This document shows, piece after piece, positions 27,966-36,316 of a DNA stretch of 36,316 bases. The notes beneath the pieces are model-generated. The model saw nothing but the letters and a program-made list of their open reading frames with translations, was not told the origin of the DNA and searched no databases. Numbering within the stretch: position 1 is the first letter of the stretch; every line of letters begins with the position of its first letter. The DNA lies in assembly GCA_902576335.1 (NCBI GenBank), contig CACGVC010000009.1:1-36316 (forward strand), in the 5' to 3' direction. This DNA is from an uncultured Pelagibacteraceae bacterium. GTDB lineage: Bacteria; Pseudomonadota; Alphaproteobacteria; Pelagibacterales; Pelagibacteraceae. The translations under genes and the position numbers were made by a program.

Positions 27966-28931
27966 TTAAAGTTTAATAATTTTTGATTTGTCTAATTTTT
28001 TTTCAAAAAAATCAATTATATTTTGTATTGTTTCTTTTCCCATTCTTATCATGCATTCCTCAGTAAATGCAGCGGTATGAGGACTTAAAAAAACTTTATT
28101 GTTTTTTAGCAAAGGATTATCCTCTTTAGGTGGTTCTGTTTCAAAAACATCTAAACCTGCACCAAATATAAGACTTTCATTTAATGCTTTATCTAAGTCA
28201 TTCTCATTAATCATTCCACCTCTTGCAGCATTAATAATTATACAATTTTTCCTCATTGTTTTAAGTAAGTCATAATTAATAATATTTTTCGTTTTTTCAT
28301 TAAGAGGCATATGTAAAGAAATGGCATCCATAGATTTTACTGCTTCTGTAAGATCTTCAACTTTTTTTCCACCCAATTCCTCAATAATATCTTTTGAAAC
28401 AAATGGATCATAAACAAAAACATTCATTTCAAATCCTTTGCATCTTCTAATTAAAGATTGACCAATTCTACCAAATCCAGCAATTAAAATATTTTTTTTC
28501 CAAAGTTCAATTGTTTTTGGAAGTTTGTTTCTATTAGAAAAATTTCCTGTTTTAACAGCCTCATCATACATGTTTTTTCTCTTTGATATATTGAGCAACA
28601 TAAACATAACATGTTCTGCCACCGCAACAGCATTTGCTGTAGCCGTAATTGCCAAGGTGATATTTTTTTCTTTAGAAGATTTTAAGTCAATATTATCGTA
28701 CCCAACGCCATGACGAGATATAATTTTAAGTTTTTTTGATATATTAATTAATTCGCTAGATAAATTTGCTGTTCTAATTGATAGACCATCACACTCCAAA
28801 ATTTTTTTTTTAATATCTTTGTTATCTATATTTTCAATAATCTCATAATCATAATTTGTGTTATTCTTTATGAGATCTATCCCCGCTTTATGAATAGGTT
28901 GAATTATCAAAATTTTTTTTTTATCTGACAC
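27966..28931 (-). CDS. D-isomer-specific 2-hydroxyacid dehydrogenase
   Basis: The 321-residue protein has the whole family pattern: RHGVGYDNID near residue 73, NAD-binding GFGRIGQ at 152-158, and catalytic R237 (AARGGM), E266 (ETEPP) and H285 (SPHTAAFTEE). It is of the SerA/glyoxylate reductase type, size normal for the short form without ACT domain. The substrate is probably a 2-keto acid or hydroxyacid of the neighbouring pathway, for example tartronate semialdehyde or hydroxypyruvate-like; this is not settled by sequence. Six bases separate it from the aldolase gene. Confidence 0.88.
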   Translation of the reverse strand: MSDKKKILIIQPIHKAGIDLIKNNTNYDYEIIENIDNKDIKKKILECDGLSIRTANLSSELINISKKLKIISRHGVGYDNIDLKSSKEKNITLAITATANAVAVAEHVMFMLLNISKRKNMYDEAVKTGNFSNRNKLPKTIELWKKNILIAGFGRIGQSLIRRCKGFEMNVFVYDPFVSKDIIEELGGKKVEDLTEAVKSMDAISLHMPLNEKTKNIINYDLLKTMRKNCIIINAARGGMINENDLDKALNESLIFGAGLDVFETEPPKEDNPLLKNNKVFLSPHTAAFTEECMIRMGKETIQNIIDFFEKKLDKSKIIKL

Positions 28932-28937
28932 TTAAAT

Positions 28938-29729
28938 TCAGTAAGCTTTAGAGTTTTCTTTTGATTTGATTGATTTTAATTTAGATACAGCATCTTTTGC
29001 ACCTGCACTCATATACCTTTGATCGGATCCAATGGTTACCAAATTAAATCCTAAATTAAGCATTTTTTTTGCATACTCTGGACTAGCATTATGAATACCT
29101 GCAAAAATTTTATTTTTTTTTGCATGTTCCAAGATATTCAAAATCTTTTCATAAGTTGGACTTCCTTCAGGATTATCAAAAGCTGGTTTTTGACCTATGG
29201 CCAGACTTAAATCAGCCGGTCCAATATAAATTCCATCTATTCCAGGCGTACTCATAATTTCATCTAATTTATCCAAGGCCTCTTTTGTCTCTATCATTGC
29301 CATTTTTAAAATCTCATCGTTGGCAAAATCTCCATAATCTGCACCTCCATAAATTAATCCTCTAATTGGTCCAAAACTTCTATACCCTTTAGGGGGATAC
29401 ATACATGCTTGAACAAATTTTTCTGCCTCGGATTTGTTACTCACCATTGGACAAATAACACCATAGCACCCTGCATCTAAAATTTTCATTATTTGTCCTG
29501 GCTCATTCCAATTTACTCTTGCTAAAGGAGTAACATCCGTAGATGAAATTGATTGCAGCATTTGTAATGCATTTGGATAATCGATAACACCATGTTGCAT
29601 ATCAATTGTAAGCGAGTCCCAACCTTGATGAGACATTACTTCCGCTGAAAAAGAGCTAGGAATTTGTAACCAGCCATTAATTATTTGCTCACCATCTCTC
29701 ATCATCTTTTTTATTTTATTTGGCCTCAT
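28938..29729 (-). CDS. HpcH/HpaI-family class II aldolase
   Basis: This 263-residue TIM-barrel protein has SLTIDMQHGVIDY (base histidine), PLARVNWNEPGQIMKILDAG, PPKGYRSFGPIRG (substrate Arg), the metal Glu in MIETKEAL and the acidic GIYIGPADLSLAIG segment. It cleaves 4-hydroxy-2-keto acids reversibly to pyruvate and an aldehyde, as HpaI, GarL and YfaU do. It could split an intermediate of the cyclitol or sugar-acid pathway. One base separates it from the dehydrogenase stop upstream, so co-transcription is likely. Confidence 0.88.
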   Translation of the reverse strand: MRPNKIKKMMRDGEQIINGWLQIPSSFSAEVMSHQGWDSLTIDMQHGVIDYPNALQMLQSISSTDVTPLARVNWNEPGQIMKILDAGCYGVICPMVSNKSEAEKFVQACMYPPKGYRSFGPIRGLIYGGADYGDFANDEILKMAMIETKEALDKLDEIMSTPGIDGIYIGPADLSLAIGQKPAFDNPEGSPTYEKILNILEHAKKNKIFAGIHNASPEYAKKMLNLGFNLVTIGSDQRYMSAGAKDAVSKLKSIKSKENSKAY

Positions 29730-29730
29730 T

Positions 29731-31173
29731 TTAAGATTTCAAACCAAGGTGAGTGTACTTTATATTGAGATAATCTTTAATTGCCATTGAACCACCTTCA
29801 CGTCCATATCCAGTTTGTTTAATTCCTCCAAAAGGTGCCTCAGCTATCGCAACTGCAGGAGTGTTTACTGCAACAGTACCAGTTTCCATTAATTCTGAAG
29901 CTCTGTGAGCTTTATCCATAGAATTTGTATAAATATAACTACATAATCCTAAGTCATTATTATTAGCTCTCTCAACCACTTCATCAAAAGTTTTAAATGA
30001 CAACATTGGAACTAATGGACCAAATGGTTCTTGTTTCATTATTGTAAAATTGTCCTTTACATTGTCAAAAACTGTTGGCTCATAAAAATATCCTTTGTTA
30101 AATCCTTGAGGTCTTTTTCCACCCAATAAAACTTTTGCTCCTTCCTTTTTAGTTGTTTCAACTAATTCTTCTATTTCTCCTAATCTTTTTGCAGTTGTTA
30201 AAGGACCTAACTGAACCCCTTCATCTAAACCATTTCCAATTTTTAATTTTTTTGTTCTTTCAATAAACGCATTAATGAATTCGTCTTTTTTATTTTCTTG
30301 TATATAAAATCTGTTAGGTGAAATACAAACTTGACCATTATTTCTAAATTTTGCAGTAATTGCCATATCTGCAACTTTATTTATATCAACATCATCAAAA
30401 ACTATAAAAGGTGAGTGTCCACTAAGCTCCATTGTGACTCTTTGAACTTTATCTGCGGCCTTTTTTAAGATTAATTTACCTACTCTTGTTGATCCAGTAA
30501 TTGAAACTTTTTTAATAATATCAGACTCTAACAATTCATTTGAAATACTTTCAGGATCTCCTGATAATAAGTTTACAACTCCAGGAGGGACTCCCGCTTC
30601 TTTACAAATATCTACCAACTCCATTACTGTTCCTGGAGTAATTACATCAGGCTTACAAATTACTGAACATCCGGCAGCTAATGCTGTTGAAATTTTTCTT
30701 GCTGCTAGAATCAAAGGAAAATTCCATGGCACTAAAGCTGCTACAACTCCAACTGGCTGATAATAAACATGAACTCTCGTATCTGGAAATCGACTTTCGA
30801 CTGTTTGTCCATAAATTCTTTTTGTTTCTTCAGCATTCCACTCAAAAATATCAGCTGCCCCGCCAGTTTCGCCAATTCCCTCTGCCAAAGGTTTTCCAAC
30901 TTCAATCGTTAACCATTTTGCTAAAACATCTTGTTTTTTTCTTAAAAGATCAGCAATTTTTCTAATAATATATGATCTCTGCCAAGGTAAAGTGTTTTTC
31001 CAAACTTCCAAACCTTTCTCTGCAGATTTAAGAGCTTTTTGAACATCTGCTGAAGAAGCTTTAGACGCTTGGCCAATAATTTCTTCCGTAGCTGGATTTA
31101 TAACATCGTAAGTTTCTTTTTTTTCCGCTTGTTGCCACTTACCATCAATGAACTGCCCAAATTTACTATACAT
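29731..31173 (-). CDS. NAD(P)-dependent aldehyde dehydrogenase, GabD-like
   Basis: From ATG 31173 the protein has 480 residues and the ALDH layout: FIDGKWQQAEKKETYDVINP, PWNFPLILAARKIS, catalytic E249 in TMELSGHSPF and nucleophile C283 in GQVCISPNR. The ending PFGGIKQTGYGREGG is that of the succinate-semialdehyde/aldose dehydrogenase group. An upstream in-frame GTG-type extension to 31284 would overlap the iolD start and is not conserved-looking. It may oxidise the aldehyde from the HpcH aldolase next to it, or a sugar aldehyde. It leads a minus-strand operon with the aldolase, hydroxyacid dehydrogenase and pilin-like protein. Confidence 0.92.
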   Translation of the reverse strand: MYSKFGQFIDGKWQQAEKKETYDVINPATEEIIGQASKASSADVQKALKSAEKGLEVWKNTLPWQRSYIIRKIADLLRKKQDVLAKWLTIEVGKPLAEGIGETGGAADIFEWNAEETKRIYGQTVESRFPDTRVHVYYQPVGVVAALVPWNFPLILAARKISTALAAGCSVICKPDVITPGTVMELVDICKEAGVPPGVVNLLSGDPESISNELLESDIIKKVSITGSTRVGKLILKKAADKVQRVTMELSGHSPFIVFDDVDINKVADMAITAKFRNNGQVCISPNRFYIQENKKDEFINAFIERTKKLKIGNGLDEGVQLGPLTTAKRLGEIEELVETTKKEGAKVLLGGKRPQGFNKGYFYEPTVFDNVKDNFTIMKQEPFGPLVPMLSFKTFDEVVERANNNDLGLCSYIYTNSMDKAHRASELMETGTVAVNTPAVAIAEAPFGGIKQTGYGREGGSMAIKDYLNIKYTHLGLKS

Positions 31174-31227
31174 AATTTTTATTTTATGGTTAATTAAGCG
31201 AAATTTTAAGAGAATATATCTACAATT

Positions 31228-33072
31228 ATGAAAAAAATAAAGCTTACATGTGCTCATGCAATTATAAAGTTCCTGACTTCTCAAAAAATTCTTATCGATG
31301 GTAAAAAAGAACCTTTATTCGCTGGTGCTTTTGGAATATTTGGTCATGGTAATGTAGCTTGTTTAGGACAAGCTTTAGAGGAAAATAAAGATAAACTTCC
31401 TACTTATAGAGGTCATCATGAGCAAAACATGGCTTTAACAGGAATTGCTTACGCTAGAGCAAAAAGAAGAAAACAAGTATTTGTAGCAACAAGTTCTGTA
31501 GGTCCTGGTTCTACAAATATGGTAACAGCTGCGGCAGTTGCGATGAGTAATAGACTGCCAATTTTATTTCTTCCAGGTGATACTTACGCAAACAGGATGC
31601 CTGATCCAGTTTTACAACAAGTAGAACATTTTAATAATCCAGGAATTACTCAAAATGATGCTTTTAAACCAGTTACAAAATATTTTGATAGAATAACCAG
31701 ACCAGAACAAATTTTACAAACATTTCCCCAAGCTGTACAAGTTTTATTAGACCCAGCTGATTGTGGTCCAGTATGCATATCTTTATGTCAGGATATACAA
31801 GGAGAAATTTTTGATTATCCTGAGGATTTTTTCAAAGAAAAAATCCATAATATACGAAGACCAAGACCTGATGATTTTCAAATTAAAGAGGCAGCTGAAA
31901 AAATTGAAAAATCAAAAAATCCAATCATTATTTCTGGTGGAGGTGTTTTTTACTCAGATGCAATGGAGGAACTTTCTACTTTTGCAGTTAAACACAATAT
32001 ACCTGTAACACAAACTGTAATGGGTTATTCTTCTATGAAAAGAGACCATTCTCATTTTTTAGGACCTATTGGAGGTTTAGGAGGAAAAGCAGCAAACAAC
32101 TTTGCAAAAAAAACTGATTTAGCGATTGCTATTGGAACTAAGTTAGGAGATTTCACAACTGGATCATGGTCCAATTTTGAAAACCCAAATTTTTCATTAG
32201 TATCAATTAATGTTGCAAGATTTGATGCTAGTAAGCATATGGCACAATCAATTATTGGAGATGCAAAAGTTTCTCTAAATGAACTATCACAAGCTTTAGG
32301 TGATTGGAAAGCATCCGAGGAATGGCATAAAAAATCTAGAGATGAACTTAAATCTTGGAATGAATATGTTGATAAAGAAAGTGGACCAACTAATCAAAAA
32401 CTCCCAAGTTATGCTCATGCAGTTGGTGCAATTTATAGAAACTCTGATCCAAGTGATATCGCTGTCACTGCAGCTGGAGGTTTGGTAGGTGAAGTTGTTC
32501 AAATTTGGAGACCAAGAGAACTTAATACTCATGAAACAGAGTGGGGCTTTAGTTGTATGAGTTATGAAATTTCTGGAGCTTTAGGAATTAAAATGGCTAA
32601 TCCAAACAAAGAAGTTATCACATTTGTAGGTGATGGATCATATTTACTTTATAATTCAGATATATATTCATCTGTAATAACTAATAATAAACTAATTGTA
32701 ATTGTCTGTGATAATGGTGGTCACGCTGTCATTAATAGACTTCAATTATTTAAAGGTGGAAAAGAATTTAATTGTTTATTTGAGAGTTCAAATGTCTCAA
32801 ATTTAGTAAAAGTAAATTTTGCAAAACATGCAGAAAGTATGGGGGCAAAGTCTGAAGAGGTAAGTTCTATCAGTGAATTAGAGGAAGCTTTCAAAAGAGC
32901 GAAGAAATCAAAAGTGACTTACGTTATTTCAATCAAAACTCATTCGTATCAATGGCTTGAAGGATCAGCTTATTGGGAAAGTCCAACTTTAGAAATTCCT
33001 AAAACCAAAGAAAATGAAAAAGCTCTAAAATTACACAAAGAAGGCAAAGCAAAACAAAGACAGGGAGTATAA
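31228..33072 (+). CDS. iolD: 3D-(3,5/4)-trihydroxycyclohexane-1,2-dione hydrolase
   Basis: The 614-residue thiamine diphosphate enzyme has the acetolactate-synthase fold with catalytic E65 in YRGHHEQNMA, and the TPP motif GDG at residues 468-470 followed by a CDNGGHAV segment. The early KKEPLFAGAFGIFGHGNV and VGPGSTNMVTAAAVA are IolD-like. It opens the ring of the trione/dione intermediate of myo-inositol catabolism to 5-deoxy-glucuronate. The gene is divergent from the ALDH operon across 54 bases and heads IolD-Gfo/Idh-ROK-FAH. Confidence 0.92.
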   Translation: MKKIKLTCAHAIIKFLTSQKILIDGKKEPLFAGAFGIFGHGNVACLGQALEENKDKLPTYRGHHEQNMALTGIAYARAKRRKQVFVATSSVGPGSTNMVTAAAVAMSNRLPILFLPGDTYANRMPDPVLQQVEHFNNPGITQNDAFKPVTKYFDRITRPEQILQTFPQAVQVLLDPADCGPVCISLCQDIQGEIFDYPEDFFKEKIHNIRRPRPDDFQIKEAAEKIEKSKNPIIISGGGVFYSDAMEELSTFAVKHNIPVTQTVMGYSSMKRDHSHFLGPIGGLGGKAANNFAKKTDLAIAIGTKLGDFTTGSWSNFENPNFSLVSINVARFDASKHMAQSIIGDAKVSLNELSQALGDWKASEEWHKKSRDELKSWNEYVDKESGPTNQKLPSYAHAVGAIYRNSDPSDIAVTAAGGLVGEVVQIWRPRELNTHETEWGFSCMSYEISGALGIKMANPNKEVITFVGDGSYLLYNSDIYSSVITNNKLIVIVCDNGGHAVINRLQLFKGGKEFNCLFESSNVSNLVKVNFAKHAESMGAKSEEVSSISELEEAFKRAKKSKVTYVISIKTHSYQWLEGSAYWESPTLEIPKTKENEKALKLHKEGKAKQRQGV

Positions 33073-33077
33073 CCCTA

Positions 33078-34238
33078 ATGAGCAAAGTATTTAAAGTTGG
33101 CTTAATTGGTTGTGGTCATATTGCAGAAACATATTTCAGAGCTCATAAATATTTCAAAAATTTTAAAATCATTAAATGTGCAGATGTTAAAAAAAAAGCA
33201 GCCAAGAAATGTGCTAAAATTTATAAAATTAAAGCAGTTTCGGTAAGTAATTTACTTAAAGATAAACAGGTTGAAATAATATTAAATCTAACCCCTCCAA
33301 AAGTTCATTACCAAATTGCAAAAAAGTCATTGTTAAATGGAAAACATGTATACTCAGAAAAACCATTAGCAATTAATTTAAAAGACGGAAAAGAATTACT
33401 AAAGCTTTCAAAAAAAAAGAAATTATATTTAGGAAATGCTCCAGATACTTTTTTAGGAGGAGGCAATCAAAAATCGAAAGAATTATTAGAAAGTAAAAGT
33501 ATAGGCAAAGTAAATTTAGGTAATGCGATTTTTGCTTTTCCAGGGGTTCAATCTTATCATCCTGATCCAGAACCATGGTTTGCAAAAAAAGAAGGTGGCC
33601 CAGTAATCGATATGGGACCTTATTATCTCACTGCATTAGTAAATTTATTGGGTCCAGCCAAAGAGGTAAAAGCAGCAAGTTTAATGAAAGGTTCAAGATT
33701 TAGAACAATTGGTATTGGTCCTAAAAAGGGAAAAAGAATTAAGGTAGAATGTCCAACTACATATTTTACAACAATCATATTTGAAAATGGAAGCATAATC
33801 AGACTCACTTTATCTTTTGATGTTATTGCTCATCAAAGAAATCATATTGAACTTTATGGAACCAAAGGTTCAATGATTGTACCAGATCCTAATATGTTTG
33901 GTGGCTCAGTTTATGTTTGTAAAAAATTAGGAAGCCCATGGAAAGAATTTAAAACAAATCAATTGCCGCTAGGAAAAATTAATATTAGAACGCAAAGTTC
34001 TAGAGCAAATGAGTCACCTACTAATGCTAATTACAGAGGAGTTGGTCTTGCAGAAATGGCTTATTGCATTAATAAAAAAAAAATACATAGATGCAATGGA
34101 GAAGTATCTTTGCATGTTCTTGACTTGATACAATCAACTATGCAATCAGCTAAAACAAATAAACCAATTAGACTTAGCACAACATGTAAAATTCCAAAAC
34201 TTTTTACCAATAAAGAAATAAATAAATTAATGAGATAA
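33078..34238 (+). CDS. Second Gfo/Idh/MocA-family oxidoreductase
   Basis: This 386-residue protein has Rossmann GLIGCGHIAETYFRAHK, the EKP motif in YSEKPLAINL, and GNAPDTFLGGGNQ followed by VIDMGPYYLTALVNLLG. It is longer than the IolG-like neighbour at 25513 and of a different subgroup, closer to MviM-type dehydrogenases that act on sugars or epimeric cyclitols. It might handle scyllo- or chiro-inositol, or a sugar taken in together. It starts five bases after iolD. Confidence 0.85.
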   Translation: MSKVFKVGLIGCGHIAETYFRAHKYFKNFKIIKCADVKKKAAKKCAKIYKIKAVSVSNLLKDKQVEIILNLTPPKVHYQIAKKSLLNGKHVYSEKPLAINLKDGKELLKLSKKKKLYLGNAPDTFLGGGNQKSKELLESKSIGKVNLGNAIFAFPGVQSYHPDPEPWFAKKEGGPVIDMGPYYLTALVNLLGPAKEVKAASLMKGSRFRTIGIGPKKGKRIKVECPTTYFTTIIFENGSIIRLTLSFDVIAHQRNHIELYGTKGSMIVPDPNMFGGSVYVCKKLGSPWKEFKTNQLPLGKINIRTQSSRANESPTNANYRGVGLAEMAYCINKKKIHRCNGEVSLHVLDLIQSTMQSAKTNKPIRLSTTCKIPKLFTNKEINKLMR

Positions 34239-34241
34239 AAT

Positions 34242-35144
34242 ATGCAGATTGGTATCGATCTTGGGGCAAGTAAAATAGAGTATGTGTTATTAGATGATGT
34301 TGGCAATGAGCATCATAGAGAAAGAACCGAAGTTCCAAAAAATTATAAAGATACATTATCCATAATTAAAAAAATAGTTATCGAACTCGAGCGTAAAGCT
34401 GGTAAAGAATTACCAGTGGGCGTGTGTCATCCAGGGATTCATTCTATTCAAACAGGACTAGTTAAAAATGCGCCTAATTCTTTTTGGATAAATGGTAAAC
34501 CTTTACAAAGAGATTTGCGGAGTGAGATTGGTAAAGAAATTTATTGTGAAAATGATGCAAACTGTTTTGCTTTATCAGAAGCAATAGATGGTTCTGGAAA
34601 ACATTATAAAATTGTTTTTGGTGTAATTCTTGGATCTGGTGTTGGAGGCGGTTTAGTTATAGATAAACGAATTGTCAATGGACCTAATGGGATTACTGGA
34701 GAATGGGGGCACAATCAAATACCGAGTGCTTGTATTGAAGGTGTTCAGATAAAAAGAACCAATTTAAGAGCTGGGGAAATAGAAAACTTTGTTGCGGGTA
34801 TAGGTATTTCTAAAGCGTTCAAAAATGAGTTTAAAAAGGATTTATCTGCCCAAAAGATATTTGAGATGCATAGAAAACTTGATTTAGATGCAGAAAAATT
34901 AATTGATAAATATAAAGATCAACTCGCTATGTCTTTAGCGACTGTTGTTAATATTATTGATCCAGATGTATTTGTTTTCGGGGGTGGGGTATCTAACGAA
35001 ATAAATTTTTTAGATGAAATTAAACAAAAAATGAAAAAATTTGTAGCAGGGGGTGAATTTGAGGGGACTTTCTTAAAACCTAAATTTGGTGATGCAAGCG
35101 GTGTTCGGGGTGCAGCTCGATTAGCAAGAACCACAAATTATTGA
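34242..35144 (+). CDS. ROK-family sugar kinase lacking the zinc-binding cysteines
   Basis: The 300-residue protein has the ATP motif IGIDLGASKIEYVLLD, catalytic D105 in ENDANCF, and GVILGSGVGGGLVIDKRIV with the EWGHNQ metal-side histidine H157. It corresponds to fructokinase/glucokinase-like ROK enzymes. The CxCGxxGC zinc motif that normally follows is replaced by RTNLRAGE at residues 172-179, with all three cysteines absent. A Zn-free variant is therefore likely. It probably phosphorylates a sugar or sugar acid from the neighbouring pathway. It begins three bases after the Gfo/Idh stop. Confidence 0.85.
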   Translation: MQIGIDLGASKIEYVLLDDVGNEHHRERTEVPKNYKDTLSIIKKIVIELERKAGKELPVGVCHPGIHSIQTGLVKNAPNSFWINGKPLQRDLRSEIGKEIYCENDANCFALSEAIDGSGKHYKIVFGVILGSGVGGGLVIDKRIVNGPNGITGEWGHNQIPSACIEGVQIKRTNLRAGEIENFVAGIGISKAFKNEFKKDLSAQKIFEMHRKLDLDAEKLIDKYKDQLAMSLATVVNIIDPDVFVFGGGVSNEINFLDEIKQKMKKFVAGGEFEGTFLKPKFGDASGVRGAARLARTTNY

Positions 35145-35205
35145 CTAGTGAATAAAATTCATTTACTACAAAAGGAACTAATTATTTTAGTCTAGGAAGA
35201 TAAAT

Positions 35206-36054
35206 ATGAAATTATGCAGAATAGGTAGTGTTGGAGAAGAAAAACCAGCAATCATAGATAGTGAAAACAATTACCGAGATTTGTCATCAATATTTAATGA
35301 TTTAAACCCTGACACATTAAATTTTGATACTTTAGAGAAAATAAAAAAAACTGATATTTCAACTTTGCCAAAGCTTGACTCAAGTTCTAGAATAGGTGCA
35401 TGCGTCTCTAACCCATCAAAATTTATTGGTATTGGTTTAAATTTTAAAGATCATGCCGAAGAACAAAATTTGCCAATACCAAAAGAACCAATTATTTTCT
35501 CAAAATTCACTAGTTGTATTACTGGTCCAAACGATCCTATCATTGTTCCTAAGGGATCTAATCATACTGATTGGGAAGTTGAAATTGGTTTTGTAATAGG
35601 AAAAAAAGCTATCAATGTTAGTGTTGAAAACGCTTTAGATCATGTTCTTGGTTTTTTTCTAGTTAATGATGTGAGTGAAAGAGATTTTCAAAAGAATAGA
35701 GGTTTAACTTGGGATAAAGGAAAGGGTTTTGATACTTTCGGTCCAATAGGCCCATTCATAGTTACTACGGATGAATTACCAGACTATCAAAATTTAGATA
35801 TGTTTTTAGATGTAAATGGAAAAAGGATGCAAACTGGAAATACAAGTAAAATGATTTTTGATATTAAAACTCTAGTTTCTTATATGAGCTCGTGTATGAG
35901 TTTACACCCTGGTGATATTTGTTGCACTGGGACACCTCCGGGTGTTGGAGAGAATATGAAACCACCTCAGTTTTTAAAAGGTGGTGAAGAAGTTGTTTTA
36001 GGAATAGACAAGCTAGGTCAACAAAAACATAAAGTCATTCCTTATAAAGATTAA
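35206..36054 (+). CDS. Fumarylacetoacetate hydrolase (FAH) family protein
   Basis: The 282-residue protein has the FAH fold signatures: GIGLNFKDHAEEQNLP near residue 75, FSKFTSCITGPNDPII, metal-binding E124 and E126 in DWEVEIGFVIG, D155 in NDVSERDFQ and GDICCTGTPPGVG. Members cleave or isomerise acylpyruvates and 2-keto-3-deoxy sugar acids, for example the L-fuconate/L-rhamnonate branch hydrolases. The substrate here is not known; the neighbourhood suggests a sugar-acid derivative. It lies 61 bases after the ROK gene. Confidence 0.88.
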   Translation: MKLCRIGSVGEEKPAIIDSENNYRDLSSIFNDLNPDTLNFDTLEKIKKTDISTLPKLDSSSRIGACVSNPSKFIGIGLNFKDHAEEQNLPIPKEPIIFSKFTSCITGPNDPIIVPKGSNHTDWEVEIGFVIGKKAINVSVENALDHVLGFFLVNDVSERDFQKNRGLTWDKGKGFDTFGPIGPFIVTTDELPDYQNLDMFLDVNGKRMQTGNTSKMIFDIKTLVSYMSSCMSLHPGDICCTGTPPGVGENMKPPQFLKGGEEVVLGIDKLGQQKHKVIPYKD

Positions 36055-36066
36055 TATAATTAAATA

Positions 36067-36316
36067 ATGGAATTATTTATTGCTTTAGGCGCTGGATTGA
36101 TAAGTTTTTTATCTCCATGCGTTTTACCACTTATTCCAGGATATATTTCTTACATATCTGGAAGTTCAATTAATGAATTAATTGAAAAAAAAAGTGTAAA
36201 TTTATTCCCTATTATTTTATTCACAGTTGGATTTTCAATAATTTTTATTTTTTTTGGTGCAGCATCTACATTACTTGGACAAGTTCTTTTACAAAATTCT
36301 TATGAGTTAAGAATAG
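36067..36316 (+). CDS. ccdA: CcdA/DsbD-family cytochrome c biogenesis membrane protein (5' part only)
   Basis: From ATG 36067 the frame is open to the window edge, giving 83 residues. It starts MELFIALGAGLISFLSPCVL and continues LIPGYISYISG, the CcdA/DsbD pattern with the functional cysteine in the first helix (SPCVLPLIPGY). At least two hydrophobic segments are visible. The family carries electrons from thioredoxin across the membrane for cytochrome c maturation or disulfide reduction. It starts 12 bases after the FAH stop, so may share its message although its role is unrelated. Confidence 0.9.
   Translation, partial: MELFIALGAGLISFLSPCVLPLIPGYISYISGSSINELIEKKSVNLFPIILFTVGFSIIFIFFGAASTLLGQVLLQNSYELRI

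Noticed and set aside
31174..31284. Longer N-terminus of the GabD-like aldehyde dehydrogenase
   Set aside because: The extra 37 residues are hydrophobic and Cys-rich, unlike the family, and overlap the divergent iolD start; ATG 31173 begins the conserved FIDGKW region closely.
1..36316. Search for CRISPR, tRNA, rRNA, insertion sequences and attachment sites
   Set aside because: I found no regularly spaced direct repeats, cloverleaf-like genes, transposase or integrase frames, or flanking duplications.

Overview
The window looks like a piece of a Pelagibacterales (SAR11-type) alphaproteobacterial chromosome. This is an inference from strongly AT-rich sequence with heavy Lys/Asn/Ile coding, near-absent intergenic space, many 1-4 base stop/start overlaps, and a set of alphaproteobacterial housekeeping genes. 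No database search was possible. I see no rRNA, tRNA, CRISPR array, insertion sequence, phage gene or origin.

Layout. (1) 1-9932 is housekeeping: the 5' part of an RNase E/G gene (minus), divergent from a penicillin-binding protein 1A, release factor 2 with its programmed +1 frameshift, an AsmA-like envelope protein, tyrosyl-tRNA synthetase (minus, carrying an apparent one-base frameshift in an A9 run), anhydro-MurNAc kinase and an alpha/beta hydrolase. (2) 10015-16226 is one compact iron-sulfur assembly operon, iscR-sufB-sufC-sufD-sufS-sufU-sufT-sufA, preceded by a near-consensus type 1 IscR operator lying on its promoter. (3) 16283-22425 is mixed: a small unknown basic protein, glutamine synthetase type I, a YbaK-like deacylase, an EamA transporter, an AldB/ExaC-type aldehyde dehydrogenase with an unusual Lys/Arg-rich upstream reading frame, its DUF779 partner, a hotdog thioesterase and a GYD-domain protein. 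(4) 22494-36054 is a carbohydrate/cyclitol catabolic island: a three-gene sugar ABC importer, IolG-, IolE- and IolD-like enzymes of myo-inositol breakdown, a second Gfo/Idh/MocA oxidoreductase, a ROK-family sugar kinase, a 2-hydroxyacid dehydrogenase, an HpcH/HpaI aldolase, an aldehyde dehydrogenase, an FAH-family hydrolase and a pilin-like small membrane protein. (5) The window ends inside a CcdA/DsbD-family membrane protein.

How the parts fit. The suf operon probably builds all Fe-S clusters under IscR feedback. The island probably imports a cyclitol such as myo-inositol and converts it through 2-keto-inositol and the trione stage to the IolD ring-opening product. The classical later steps (IolB, IolC, IolJ) are not visible. 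Instead there are a ROK kinase, a pyruvate-type aldolase, an aldehyde dehydrogenase and an FAH hydrolase, so the lower pathway may be a variant or may be encoded elsewhere. The best leads for follow-up are that island, the tyrS frameshift, the basic extension ahead of the aldehyde dehydrogenase, and the ROK kinase without its zinc cysteines.
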